Positions 24,801-32,506 are shown, numbered from the stretch's first letter. The stretch is DNA of 42,568 nucleotides from Bacteroidota bacterium (GCA_024640255.1 JAHEFI010000008.1:1-42568); one strand, 5' to 3'. Notes: generated by a model from the letters alone, not told the origin. Made by a program: numbers and translations.

Positions 24801-25106
24801 CCCCTAAATAAAGCTTTAAATGTTATACAAAAACTAAATCCAGTTTCTTATCAAAAGAAACAAACCATTGAATCTGATAATTATTCAATAAATGAGAACG
24901 GATTTATAGCGCAAGAATTGCAAAAAGTTTTGCCAATGCTTGTTCATGAGTCCACAGATAAGGAAAAGTTATTAAGTGTAAATTATACAGCCATTATCCC
25001 AATTTTAACAAAAGGTATCCAAGAACAACAAGCACAAATTGAAGAATTAAAGAAGGAAATGAAAGTACTAAAAAAGCTATTGTTAGATTTGAATAAGAAA
25101 AAATAA
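21864..25106 (+). CDS. Large fibre protein with S74 self-cleaving chaperone
   Basis: This 1080-residue protein begins with a signal peptide (about 1-24) and a Bacteroidota surface-protein domain (LNFQGVARSSNNTILASQPISIRLSIL onward, about 25-145). Phage tail-fibre-like segments follow, including PIEKGGTGVTT and KVEGKVLSSNDYTNAEKTKLAAI. A long Gly/Asn/Ser-rich central region of apparently repeated beta structure (about 300-950) comes next. The last 110 residues are an S74 intramolecular chaperone (SDIRLKKNI from Ser970, GFIAQELQKVLP, VNYTAIIPILTKGIQEQ) ending in a Lys/Glu coiled coil. The Ser970 and Lys975 spacing fits the known self-cleavage dyad, so a trimer should fold and then lose its tail. 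It lacks a type IX sorting domain. Its upstream partner has one. Confidence 0.8.
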   Translation: MCKNLFIGIIATCLLLVQGNLHAQTGLNFQGVARSSNNTILASQPISIRLSILQGSANGNAEYIEIRKLNTNAQGLFNAVIGDADAISSIGNFNTINWKNTPKFLKIEMDANAGNNFTTIGTTQFQYVAYAQFANSVNAENIAGIVPIEKGGTGVTTIASLKSSLELDKKVNTTDLTNGLSLKVDKVEGKVLSSNDYTNAEKTKLAAIVGTNTGDQDLSSYATVTALALKANIVDLNNGLSIKENSSNKSNAIDLGGANPSDILFPTQKAVKQYVAANSAAGGVADGGISTIKLADGAVTYSKFQNIPTNTILGNTSSSTASMQAITTTGSNNVVLSNSPTISSPTLITPDIGNATASTINSIQLLAPGSEQASLTVIGSATIKRANNGDDAPNQRYESLLTDGIVSLNTDQPISGKKTFFNDIQLGNIGGIGSITPTTINFANGSKLGDVQNINDGAPDNDGSIDLYAPDGAKWVQLNYGNSNYVSVGPDFAVIYVNGNEWKFDSYGFTTIPSHVFLGGSIFFSQDGITNNTDASIVNSGPLLQVKVRDITDQEKSQDLEDYGIDLNFADKSEIQMDDNSIESFVKYIDVTNDWESNLKINPSNLTYMFFNHSSREGYYWVFDGETLKTILPGDLILNDRKRIDFISGDPSVTNSYIYSDGPFLKIHSRVATSDEIAGDRENGISLEYNNNNVTANSSGVGMNVHNENTGSDTFVSLSESSFNFYSNDNTNNQNRWYFDGLDASTNLPGALFLNGNIETSGNLKLGNTLFPNTSGNPGDVLTIDAQTGNAVWQLPTSSSITNQITGVGSIGQISFFNGVNSLNGDSKLFWDNSYKRLGIGISAPNYPLELKQEVEDEFGLYISSPPRGGSTHAYGTSIGFRSNLDINQPGTSKNGSFQLDSDGNMVFRTMQNDMFFDNFNDPGLGNINYSSINFRIGPEQGLKKGMNLNSDGDLHVDGIVQSGGITLTSDIRLKKNILPLNKALNVIQKLNPVSYQKKQTIESDNYSINENGFIAQELQKVLPMLVHESTDKEKLLSVNYTAIIPILTKGIQEQQAQIEELKKEMKVLKKLLLDLNKKK

Positions 25107-25174
25107 GTTTCTTCAATATTTTAGTAGTTTCCTTATGGCAAAATAAGTTTAAATTAGCTTCTCAATTTAGACAT

Positions 25175-27109
25175 ATGAAGAAGCTATCCATTTTAGGCCT
25201 TGCCATTTTTACTTTAGTATCCAATTTATCTGCTCAAGCAGATCGTTGGCAACAGCATATCGATTATAAGATTAATGCTGCCTTAAATGTACAAACCAAT
25301 ATTGTAAAGGGTACAGAGAACATTGTGTACACTAATAATTCTCCTGATACATTGCGTAAGATTTATTTCCATATGTATTGGAATGCTTTTCAACCCAACT
25401 CTTCTATGGATATTAGAAGTAGAGAATTAGGTAAAAATTATTTAAATATTAGAAGAGGAGCGCCAATTACATCAGCTTCAACAATGACCGGACAAGATAA
25501 TATTCAAGATTGGGATAGAAGAGTAAAAGATCGTATTCAACAATTAAAGCCAGAAGATATAGGATATCAAAAAGTAAGTCAAGTTACTATTGCTGGCAAG
25601 TCGCAGCTATTAATAGAGCATGAAACTATTTTAGAAGTGGTTTTAACGCAACCCATTCTTCCAAAATCTTCAGTTAGTTTGAGTGTATATTTTGAAGCAC
25701 AAGTACCTATGCAAATTAGAAGATCTGGAAGAGACAACGCGGAGGGTATTCGTTTTTCTATGAGCCAGTGGTATCCTAAAATGGTGGAATATGATTATCA
25801 AGGTTGGAATACCAATCCTTATATTGCTAGAGAGTTTTATGGAGTGTGGGGTAGTTTTGATGTAAGCTTGACATTGGATAAAAACTATATGGTGGCTGCA
25901 ACTGGTGTATTACAAAATCCGAATGCTGTAGCTGATGCTTCTGGGAATAAGACTTGGAATTTTAAGGGATCCAATATCCACGATTTTGTTTGGGCAGCAG
26001 ATAATCATTTCAAACACTTATCTAAAGAAGTTCGCAAGGGATTAAGCTTACATGTATATTATAAAGAGAAAGATGCACAAGCAGATAGTGCTTGGGCAAA
26101 TGTATTATGGGCTGCAGAAAAAGCATTGCCTTATATGGAAAAGAAATTTGGTGCTTATCCTTATCCTCAATATTCTTTTATTCAAGGGGGTGATGGTGGA
26201 ATGGAATATGCAATGGCTACTTTAATTAAAGGCCCAGGTTTGGGAACGGTATTTCATGAATGGATGCATAATTGGTATCAACAAGTGCTCGGCTCCAATG
26301 AGAGTTTGTATCCATGGTTAGATGAAGGTTTTGCTTCTTTTGCTGAAGATGATATTTCATATTGGTATGATCAAAACATGGCAACAAAATCTCCTTTTAT
26401 AAGTGAGGCTGCAAAAAAACAAATTATTGTCAATAACGAAAAGACAAAGACTAATTTGCCTTATATACAATATGGAAATTATGGAGGATATTATGCTTTA
26501 GCTAAAAGCAGTATCGAAGAACCTATGAGTACCCACTCTGATCATTACAATACTAATTTTGCATACAGCAGTGCAGCTTACAGCAAGGGTGCCACTTTCT
26601 TAGGCGTGCTTGGATATATCATTAGTGATTCATTAAGAGATAAGACCTTATTAAATTATTATGCTACTTGGAAATTTAAACATCCTAATGCCAATGATTT
26701 TACAAGAGTAGCAGAAAAAACAAGTGGGATCCAATTACAATGGTTTAAAGAATATTGGATGAATAGTACCAAAACAGTAGATTATGGTTTAAATGATATT
26801 CAAGCTGGAACAAAGGGCGCTATTTTAAGTATTCAAAGAGTAGGGAAGTTGCCTATGCCTATTGAAGTATATGTTACATACAAAGATGGCAGTTCAGAAA
26901 CACATTATATCCCATTGGATTTAATGTTGTCTGGTAAAATTGCAGAGGTGGGTAATTGGATAACTCATCCAGAATGGAAATGGACAGCACCAACTTATTC
27001 ATTTGAGATATCGAAGCCTATTGCTCAATTAAAGAGTATTGAAATAGATCCTTCACAAAGAATGCCAGATATAAATAGAAGTAATAATAAAATTGAAATT
27101 CCGAACTAA
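25175..27109 (+). CDS. M1 family zinc metallopeptidase (secreted)
   Basis: This 644-residue protein has a signal peptide (about 1-20, NLSAQ) and a gluzincin catalytic domain. The zinc site is HEWMH at 361-365 followed 18 residues later by Glu384 (WLDEGFASF), which is the HExxH-x18-E arrangement of family M1. The preceding GGMEYAM is the counterpart of the GAMEN exopeptidase loop. The N-terminal beta domain (about 22-250) is in place. It probably acts as an aminopeptidase in the periplasm or outer membrane. No sorting domain is seen at the C-terminus. It ends exactly where the converging rsmG gene ends, with no intergenic base. Confidence 0.87.
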   Translation: MKKLSILGLAIFTLVSNLSAQADRWQQHIDYKINAALNVQTNIVKGTENIVYTNNSPDTLRKIYFHMYWNAFQPNSSMDIRSRELGKNYLNIRRGAPITSASTMTGQDNIQDWDRRVKDRIQQLKPEDIGYQKVSQVTIAGKSQLLIEHETILEVVLTQPILPKSSVSLSVYFEAQVPMQIRRSGRDNAEGIRFSMSQWYPKMVEYDYQGWNTNPYIAREFYGVWGSFDVSLTLDKNYMVAATGVLQNPNAVADASGNKTWNFKGSNIHDFVWAADNHFKHLSKEVRKGLSLHVYYKEKDAQADSAWANVLWAAEKALPYMEKKFGAYPYPQYSFIQGGDGGMEYAMATLIKGPGLGTVFHEWMHNWYQQVLGSNESLYPWLDEGFASFAEDDISYWYDQNMATKSPFISEAAKKQIIVNNEKTKTNLPYIQYGNYGGYYALAKSSIEEPMSTHSDHYNTNFAYSSAAYSKGATFLGVLGYIISDSLRDKTLLNYYATWKFKHPNANDFTRVAEKTSGIQLQWFKEYWMNSTKTVDYGLNDIQAGTKGAILSIQRVGKLPMPIEVYVTYKDGSSETHYIPLDLMLSGKIAEVGNWITHPEWKWTAPTYSFEISKPIAQLKSIEIDPSQRMPDINRSNNKIEIPN

Positions 27110-27748
27110 TTATTTCTTTACTTGAATGATGAACTTTTCTTTAAAATATTCTTCTTGGAAGATATCATAGATAGACATCATTTTAGGACGAACGCCACTT
27201 TCAGAAATTTCTTGGTGTAAATCACCACCTTTTAAGCAAATCAATCCTCCGGGTTGGTTTGCTTTTTTATGTAAGATAGGATCTGCCCATCTCCATAAAT
27301 CTTTTAAAGGAGCAACGGCTCTACTGATAGCATAATCAAATTTCTTATTCTTTATTTCTTCCACTCTTGCGTGTCTGGTAGTAATATTTTTAATACCCGC
27401 TACTTCACAAACCGCATCAACTACTTTTAATTTCTTGGCAATACTATCCACTGCTAAGAATTGAACTTCTGGGAAGAATATCGCCATAGGAACGCAAGGG
27501 AATCCACCACCACAACCAATATCAATTACCTGTGTGCCTTTTTCCCATTCTACAATGGCTGCAATACTTAAGGAATGCAAAACATGGTGTAAGTAAATAT
27601 GATCTATGTCTTTTCTAGAAATAACATTAATCTTCGCATTCCAATCCTTATAAGCGCCTTCTAGCGCAGCCAATTGTTGTAATTGCTCATCCGTAAAATC
27701 GGCAAAATATTTGGTAATTAATTCCAATTTTTCTGGGGTGCTTTCCAT
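27110..27748 (-). CDS. rsmG: 16S rRNA (guanine(527)-N(7))-methyltransferase
   Basis: This 212-residue enzyme should methylate G527 of 16S rRNA. The SAM-binding loop VIDIGCGGGFPCVPMAI starts at about residue 74 and is followed by the acidic AVDSIAKKL. The conserved ISRAVAPLKDLWRWADP segment and LKGGDLHQEI also match RsmG. The 5' end overlaps the upstream glycosyltransferase gene by 31 bases, and the ATG at 27748 gives a normal length, so the overlap appears real. In this phylum rsmG is not tied to the gidA/parA cluster seen in many other bacteria. Confidence 0.9.
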   Translation of the reverse strand: MESTPEKLELITKYFADFTDEQLQQLAALEGAYKDWNAKINVISRKDIDHIYLHHVLHSLSIAAIVEWEKGTQVIDIGCGGGFPCVPMAIFFPEVQFLAVDSIAKKLKVVDAVCEVAGIKNITTRHARVEEIKNKKFDYAISRAVAPLKDLWRWADPILHKKANQPGGLICLKGGDLHQEISESGVRPKMMSIYDIFQEEYFKEKFIIQVKK

Positions 27749-28845
27749 ACGCTTGGCAAAGTAAATAAATAATAAAAAATAGACCAGATATCAAAAAGAA
27801 TAAACCAAGGCCATAAATCCAATTCGTTTAATTTTTTCATAGCAGCTCTTAATATAGTTGCTTGTAAAATTAATCTCACACCAAATATAGTACCTACTAT
27901 AATATATTCTTTTGAAATCAATAATGTAGCAATAGTAATAGGGTAAACTAAGAACAAGCTAATCGCGTACAATGCTAATAAAAAAGAATGTGACTTTTTA
28001 TAGTACTTACTCGTGGTATAGTGTCTGTATTTTTGATTCATCCATGCGTTAAAGCTTGTTTTTGGTTCGCTTAAAGTATGTGCATCATGATCAATTACAA
28101 TAGCTGTGTTTTTAGCAGTAGCTACTTGATTAATAAATAAATCGTCGTCTCCACTAGGTATTTGATTAATAGAAGAGAAACCTTTATTTCTTAAAAAAAC
28201 ATCTTTCTTGTAAGATAGGTTTCTTCCAACACCCATATAAGGTAGCCCTGCTAATGCATAAGAGAAATATTGTAAGGCAGTTTGGAAGGTTTCAAAACGA
28301 ATTAATTTATTCAGCAAGCCTGGCTTCTTTTTATATGCGCCGTAGCCCAATACAATTTCAATACCATCATTATAACCATCCTGCATTAATTTCATCCAGT
28401 TCTCACTAGCTGGTACACAATCTGCATCAGTCAATAATAAGGTTTCGTTTTTGGCAGATTTAATACCAATAGATAAGGGGAATTTTTTTCCACTAATCAT
28501 TTTGGCTTCCTGTGTTAGGGTAACCGGATTTAAGTTTTTGAAAGACTTCTTAAACTCTTCAATTAAATATTTTGATTCGTCTTCAGAATTATCATTCACT
28601 AAAACAATTTCATGAGTGGTACTATATTGTTGCACCAAAACCCCAGGTAAATTATTAGCTAGATTTTCTGCCTCGTCTCTTGCACAGATTACCACAGAAA
28701 TAGGGTGCTCCACATTAAAGGTTTTACTAGGTTTTTTATAGATGGCTAATCTTAAAAAGAAAAACATGTAATAAAACACTTGAATAGCAATAACCGCAAT
28801 AAATGCGATCATTAAATAAGGGCTTAAAACGGATAGGCTAATCAT
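27718..28845 (-). CDS. Family 2 glycosyltransferase, membrane-bound
   Basis: This 375-residue protein has an N-terminal membrane segment (about 8-32), a GT-A catalytic domain, and two or more membrane segments near the C-terminus (about 285-370). Catalytic-domain features are SVVICARDEAENLANNLP, VLVNDNSEDES at 81-91, the DAD metal-binding motif at 140-142 (LLLTDADC), and GDDDLF, which supplies the later acidic cluster. It should transfer a sugar at the cytoplasmic face of the inner membrane. The acceptor is unknown. The ATG at 28845 lies 4 bases after an exact TAnnTTTG element. It diverges from tgt. Confidence 0.85.
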   Translation of the reverse strand: MISLSVLSPYLMIAFIAVIAIQVFYYMFFFLRLAIYKKPSKTFNVEHPISVVICARDEAENLANNLPGVLVQQYSTTHEIVLVNDNSEDESKYLIEEFKKSFKNLNPVTLTQEAKMISGKKFPLSIGIKSAKNETLLLTDADCVPASENWMKLMQDGYNDGIEIVLGYGAYKKKPGLLNKLIRFETFQTALQYFSYALAGLPYMGVGRNLSYKKDVFLRNKGFSSINQIPSGDDDLFINQVATAKNTAIVIDHDAHTLSEPKTSFNAWMNQKYRHYTTSKYYKKSHSFLLALYAISLFLVYPITIATLLISKEYIIVGTIFGVRLILQATILRAAMKKLNELDLWPWFILFDIWSIFYYLFTLPSVWKAPQKNWN

Positions 28846-28849
28846 GCTG

Positions 28850-28857
28850 CAAAAGTA
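28850..28857 (-). promoter_or_regulatory. -7 promoter element (TAnnTTTG) for the GT2 gene
   Basis: On the minus strand TACTTTTG matches TAnnTTTG exactly and is separated from the ATG by 4 bases (CAGC). It lies back to back with the matching element of tgt, with 13 bases between the two. This is a compact divergent promoter. Confidence 0.6.
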
Positions 28858-28870
28858 AAGTTTTTGACCT

Positions 28871-28878
28871 TACCTTTG
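28871..28878 (+). promoter_or_regulatory. -7 promoter element (TAnnTTTG) for tgt
   Basis: TACCTTTG matches TAnnTTTG exactly and is followed by only 4 bases (CCAT) before the tgt ATG at 28883. The mRNA is predicted to be leaderless. Confidence 0.6.
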
Positions 28879-28882
28879 CCAT

Positions 28883-30022
28883 ATGGCGGCATTACAATTT
28901 GAATTAGTAAAAGAAAGTAACCAGGGTTCCTCAAGGGCAGGTACAATTACCACAGATCATGGAAGTATTCAAACTCCCATCTTCATGCCAGTGGGTACCA
29001 TCGGTTCTGTAAAAGCGGTAACACAACAGCAATTAAAGCAAGATATACAAGCACAAATAATTTTAGGAAATACTTATCATTTGTATTTAAGACCAGGATT
29101 AGAAGTGTTGGAAGCTGCAGGGGGTTTGCATCAATTTATGGGATGGGATAGACCCATCTTAACTGATAGTGGAGGCTACCAAGTATTCTCATTAGCCAAT
29201 AATAGAAAAATCAAACCAGAGGGAGTAGTTTTTCAATCTCATATTGATGGAAGCAAACATTTGTTTAGTCCAGAGAAAGTAATGGATATTCAAAGAACTA
29301 TTGGAGCAGATATCATTATGGCTTTTGATGAATGCCCACCCATTCCAAGTACTTATGAATATGTAAGAAAAAGTATGGATCTAACACATGTATGGTTGGA
29401 TAAATGTGTGAATAGATTGGCAGAGACCCCAGATAAATATGGGTATACGCAAAATTTATTTCCTATTGTGCAAGGTGGGTTATACAAGGATTTAAGAAAA
29501 GCCTCTTGTGAATATATTAGTTCAAAAAATGCAGTGGGTAATGCCATTGGTGGTTTGAGTGTGGGTGAAACAGAAGAAGAAATGTATGAGTTTACAGCAC
29601 TCTGTTGCGAGCATCTTCCAAAAGATAAACCAAGGTATTTAATGGGAGTGGGTACTCCATGGAATATTTTAGAAGCGATTGATTTAGGTATAGATATGTT
29701 TGATTGTGTGATGCCTACTCGTAATGGTCGTAATGGAATGATCTTTACAAGTCAAGGAGTCATCAATATTAAAAACAAACAATGGGCAAATGATTTTTCA
29801 CCCATTGATCCAGGTATTCCAAATGAGTTAAGTCAATACTACACCAAAGCATATATGCGTCATTTATTTGTTGCAGATGAAATTTTAGGCTTACAATTGG
29901 CAAGTATTCAAAATCTATCTTTCTATCTTTGGTTAGTTGGTCAAGCTAGGGAACATATTATTGCAGGAGATTACAGTAGTTGGAAAACCAGCATGATTCA
30001 ACAAATTAGTAAGCGATTATAA
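28883..30022 (+). CDS. tgt: Queuine tRNA-ribosyltransferase, lacking the zinc cysteines
   Basis: This 379-residue enzyme should swap G34 for preQ1 in tRNAs with GUN anticodons. The TIM-barrel features are normal: LGNTYHLYLRPG, DSGGYQVFS with Asp95, and MFDCVMPTRNGRNG with the probable nucleophile Asp274. The C-terminal zinc site is not normal. Where bacterial enzymes have C-x-C-x2-C before a conserved AYLxHL, this protein reads DPGIPNELSQYYTKAYMRHL (309-328). None of the three cysteines is present, while His327 remains. From memory, flavobacterial Tgt proteins look similar, so this may be a clade feature. The LptF/LptG-type gene follows after 11 bases. Confidence 0.92.
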   Translation: MAALQFELVKESNQGSSRAGTITTDHGSIQTPIFMPVGTIGSVKAVTQQQLKQDIQAQIILGNTYHLYLRPGLEVLEAAGGLHQFMGWDRPILTDSGGYQVFSLANNRKIKPEGVVFQSHIDGSKHLFSPEKVMDIQRTIGADIIMAFDECPPIPSTYEYVRKSMDLTHVWLDKCVNRLAETPDKYGYTQNLFPIVQGGLYKDLRKASCEYISSKNAVGNAIGGLSVGETEEEMYEFTALCCEHLPKDKPRYLMGVGTPWNILEAIDLGIDMFDCVMPTRNGRNGMIFTSQGVINIKNKQWANDFSPIDPGIPNELSQYYTKAYMRHLFVADEILGLQLASIQNLSFYLWLVGQAREHIIAGDYSSWKTSMIQQISKRL

Positions 30023-30033
30023 ACACTACAGCT

Positions 30034-31125
30034 TTGAAAAAATTAGATTGGTATATTATTAAAAAATTTTTATCGGTATTTTTTTATGCCATCTTTTTCT
30101 TTGCAGTAATCGCAGTGGTGATTGATTTAAGTGAGAAGACAGATGATTTTGTAAGAACGGGTTTAAGTGCAGATGAAATTATCACTCATTATTACATTGG
30201 ATTTGTTCCTCATATCATTGCTTTATTATTCCCTTTATTCGTTTTTATATCAGTAATTTTCTTTACTTCTAAAATGGCTGGACAAACCGAGATTGTAGCG
30301 ATTTTAGCAAGTGGAACAACCTATAATAGATGGCTTAGACCTTATTGGATTGGAGGAACTTTCTTAGCATTGGTTTTATGGATAGCCAATCAATGGACAG
30401 TCCCTAAAGCCAATAATATTAGAGGAAGTTTTGAAGCAGCATATATTGATAAAAATTCGAGCTACGATGCTTTGGTAAGGGGTTCTTCAGATTTGTATTT
30501 CAGAATTGATTCTTTCACTTACGCTGGCATATATATGTATGATACTGCCAACAATAGAGGGGGTAATTTTTTCTCTTTTACTACAAAGAATGATAAAGTG
30601 GTGGGGAATTTACGAGCAGAAACTATTTTATGGGATACTGCAAAAAAATTATGGCAATTAACGGAGGTGATTGAGAGAAAAGTTTTGGATGACAAAGAGG
30701 TAGTGACTTATCATGCCTTTTTAGATAAAAAATTCCCTTTCAAACCCGCAGATTTAGAGAAAGACAAATACACCAAGGATAAATTAACCACGCCTCAATT
30801 AATTCGTCAAATCAATTTGGCAAGCTTAAGAGGTGCAGAAGGTTTGAATGAATTAAAGATTGAAAGATATAGAAGGGATGCCACCCCCGTAACAGTGCTT
30901 TTGTTGACCCTTATTGGTGCCATTATAGCTGGTAGAAAAGTAAGGGGTGGAAGTGGCTCCCATTTGGCATTGGGCTTTGTAATTGCTGCAGTTTTCATAT
31001 TAACCGATCGTTTTTCCACCATCTTTTCGACAAAGGGAAATTTACCTCCCTTGTTGGCAGCCTGGATACCCAATTTAATTTTTATATGGGTGGTATATTA
31101 TTTGTACAAAAAAGCGCCTAAATAA
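30034..31125 (+). CDS. LptF/LptG family lipopolysaccharide export permease (TTG start)
   Basis: This 363-residue inner-membrane protein fits the LptF/LptG family, which with LptB extracts lipopolysaccharide from the inner membrane. It has an N-terminal block of membrane segments (LDWYIIKKFLSVFFYAIFFF, about residues 4-125), a periplasmic beta-rich domain (about 130-265) and a C-terminal membrane block. The segment KMAGQTEIVAILASGTTYNRWLRPYW is characteristic. The start must be the TTG at 30034, because the first in-frame ATG would remove two membrane segments. It follows tgt closely, an adjacency common in Bacteroidota. Whether it acts as LptF or LptG cannot be told from one copy. Confidence 0.87.
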   Translation: MKKLDWYIIKKFLSVFFYAIFFFAVIAVVIDLSEKTDDFVRTGLSADEIITHYYIGFVPHIIALLFPLFVFISVIFFTSKMAGQTEIVAILASGTTYNRWLRPYWIGGTFLALVLWIANQWTVPKANNIRGSFEAAYIDKNSSYDALVRGSSDLYFRIDSFTYAGIYMYDTANNRGGNFFSFTTKNDKVVGNLRAETILWDTAKKLWQLTEVIERKVLDDKEVVTYHAFLDKKFPFKPADLEKDKYTKDKLTTPQLIRQINLASLRGAEGLNELKIERYRRDATPVTVLLLTLIGAIIAGRKVRGGSGSHLALGFVIAAVFILTDRFSTIFSTKGNLPPLLAAWIPNLIFIWVVYYLYKKAPK

Positions 31126-31137
31126 GCTAATCTTAAC

Positions 31138-31145
31138 TAACTTTG
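31138..31145 (+). promoter_or_regulatory. -7 promoter element (TAnnTTTG) for gltA
   Basis: TAACTTTG matches TAnnTTTG exactly and lies 38 bases before the citrate synthase ATG. It sits 12 bases after the permease stop, so gltA probably has its own promoter. No good -33 TTG was found at the usual distance. Confidence 0.5.
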
Positions 31146-31183
31146 CCCCCAAATTAAAGGTTCCTAATTTATATACTTTTTTT

Positions 31184-32500
31184 ATGGAAGCAATCAAAGA
31201 CTTATTCAGTGCCAAAGCAACTGCTGCTGCAGCTGAAATCAAAGACCTAATCAAACAACACGGTGAGAAAAAAATAGGGGAGATTACCTTAGCACAAGTG
31301 TATCAAGGTATGCGTGGTATGACAGGTTTAGTTACTGAAACTAGTTTATTGGATGCACAAGAAGGAATTCGTTTTAGAGGATATTCCATTCCAGAATTAC
31401 AAGCAAAATTACCAAAGGCGAAAGATGGTGATGAGCCATTACCAGAAGGATTGTTTTATTTAATGATGGTGGGAGAAATTCCAACAGAAGAAGATGTAAA
31501 AGAAATTACCAGCAATTGGCAAAGAAGAAGTCATGTTCCTACACATGTATTTGATGTGATTGATGCATTACCCATTAGTACACATCCAATGACGATGTAT
31601 GTTGCTGCAGTGATGGCATTACAAACAGAAAGCAAGTTCTCTCAAGAATATGCTAAGGGAATGAATAAAAAAGATTATTGGCAATTCACTTATGACGATT
31701 CAATGGATTTAATCGCAAGATTGCCAAGAATCGCTGCCTATATCTACAGAAGAAAATACAAGAATAGCGAACATATTCATCCAAACGGATTATTAGACTG
31801 GGCTGGTAACTTAGCTTACATGATGGGCTTTGAAGATGAGAGCACTAAAGAGTTGATGCGTTTATATATGACTATTCATGCAGACCATGAAGGGGGTAAT
31901 GTATCTGCACATACAACACACTTAGTAGGTTCTGCTTTAAGTGATCCTTATTTAAGTTATGCTGCTGGTATGAATGGCTTAGCAGGTCCTTTACATGGAT
32001 TAGCGAATCAAGAAGTAATCAAATGGATTTTTGAAATGCAAGAAGCTATTGGTACAGACAATCCAACTGCTGAACAAATTGCAGAATATGTACAAAAAAC
32101 TTTAGCTTCTGGTAAAGTAGTTCCAGGATATGGTCATGCAGTATTAAGAAAAACAGATCCTCGTTTTACTGCTCAAATGGAATTTGGTAAGAAGCATTTA
32201 GCAGATGATAAATTAGTAAATACAGTTTGGAAGATTTATGAAACTGTACCTCCAATTTTAGAATCTTTAGGTAAGGTGAAAAACCCTTGGCCAAATGTGG
32301 ATGCGCATAGTGGTGCATTATTAGTACACTATGGTATTGTTGAATATGAATTCTATACCGTATTGTTTGCAGTAAGCCGTGCATTAGGCGTATTAGCTAG
32401 TTTAACTTGGGATCGTGCTTTAGGATTCCCATTAGAGCGACCAAAATCTGTAACAACAGAAGCGGTTAAGCTTTGGTTAGATGGCAAAGGAGAAATTTAG
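31184..32500 (+). CDS. gltA: Citrate synthase, eukaryotic (mitochondrial) type
   Basis: This 438-residue enzyme condenses acetyl-CoA with oxaloacetate to start the citric acid cycle. The catalytic residues are His271 (GPLHGLANQEV), His318 (VPGYGHAVLRKTDPR) and Asp373 (PNVDAHSG). They match His274, His320 and Asp375 of the pig enzyme in both motif and spacing. The whole sequence follows the mitochondrial type (GMRGMTGLVTETS, EGIRFRGYSIPE, DHEGGNVSAHTTHLVGSALS) and not the hexameric, NADH-regulated form of E. coli. Known bacterial examples of this type include Geobacter. It has its own -7 element, and a receptor gene starts 6 bases after its stop codon. Confidence 0.95.
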   Translation: MEAIKDLFSAKATAAAAEIKDLIKQHGEKKIGEITLAQVYQGMRGMTGLVTETSLLDAQEGIRFRGYSIPELQAKLPKAKDGDEPLPEGLFYLMMVGEIPTEEDVKEITSNWQRRSHVPTHVFDVIDALPISTHPMTMYVAAVMALQTESKFSQEYAKGMNKKDYWQFTYDDSMDLIARLPRIAAYIYRRKYKNSEHIHPNGLLDWAGNLAYMMGFEDESTKELMRLYMTIHADHEGGNVSAHTTHLVGSALSDPYLSYAAGMNGLAGPLHGLANQEVIKWIFEMQEAIGTDNPTAEQIAEYVQKTLASGKVVPGYGHAVLRKTDPRFTAQMEFGKKHLADDKLVNTVWKIYETVPPILESLGKVKNPWPNVDAHSGALLVHYGIVEYEFYTVLFAVSRALGVLASLTWDRALGFPLERPKSVTTEAVKLWLDGKGEI

Positions 32501-32506
32501 TTTTAA

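Noticed and set aside
21864..25106. Prophage or phage-tail-like injection system
   Set aside because: Only the fibre-like repeats and S74 domain recall phage. No sheath, tube, baseplate, capsid, integrase or lysis genes are present, and the protein has its own signal peptide.
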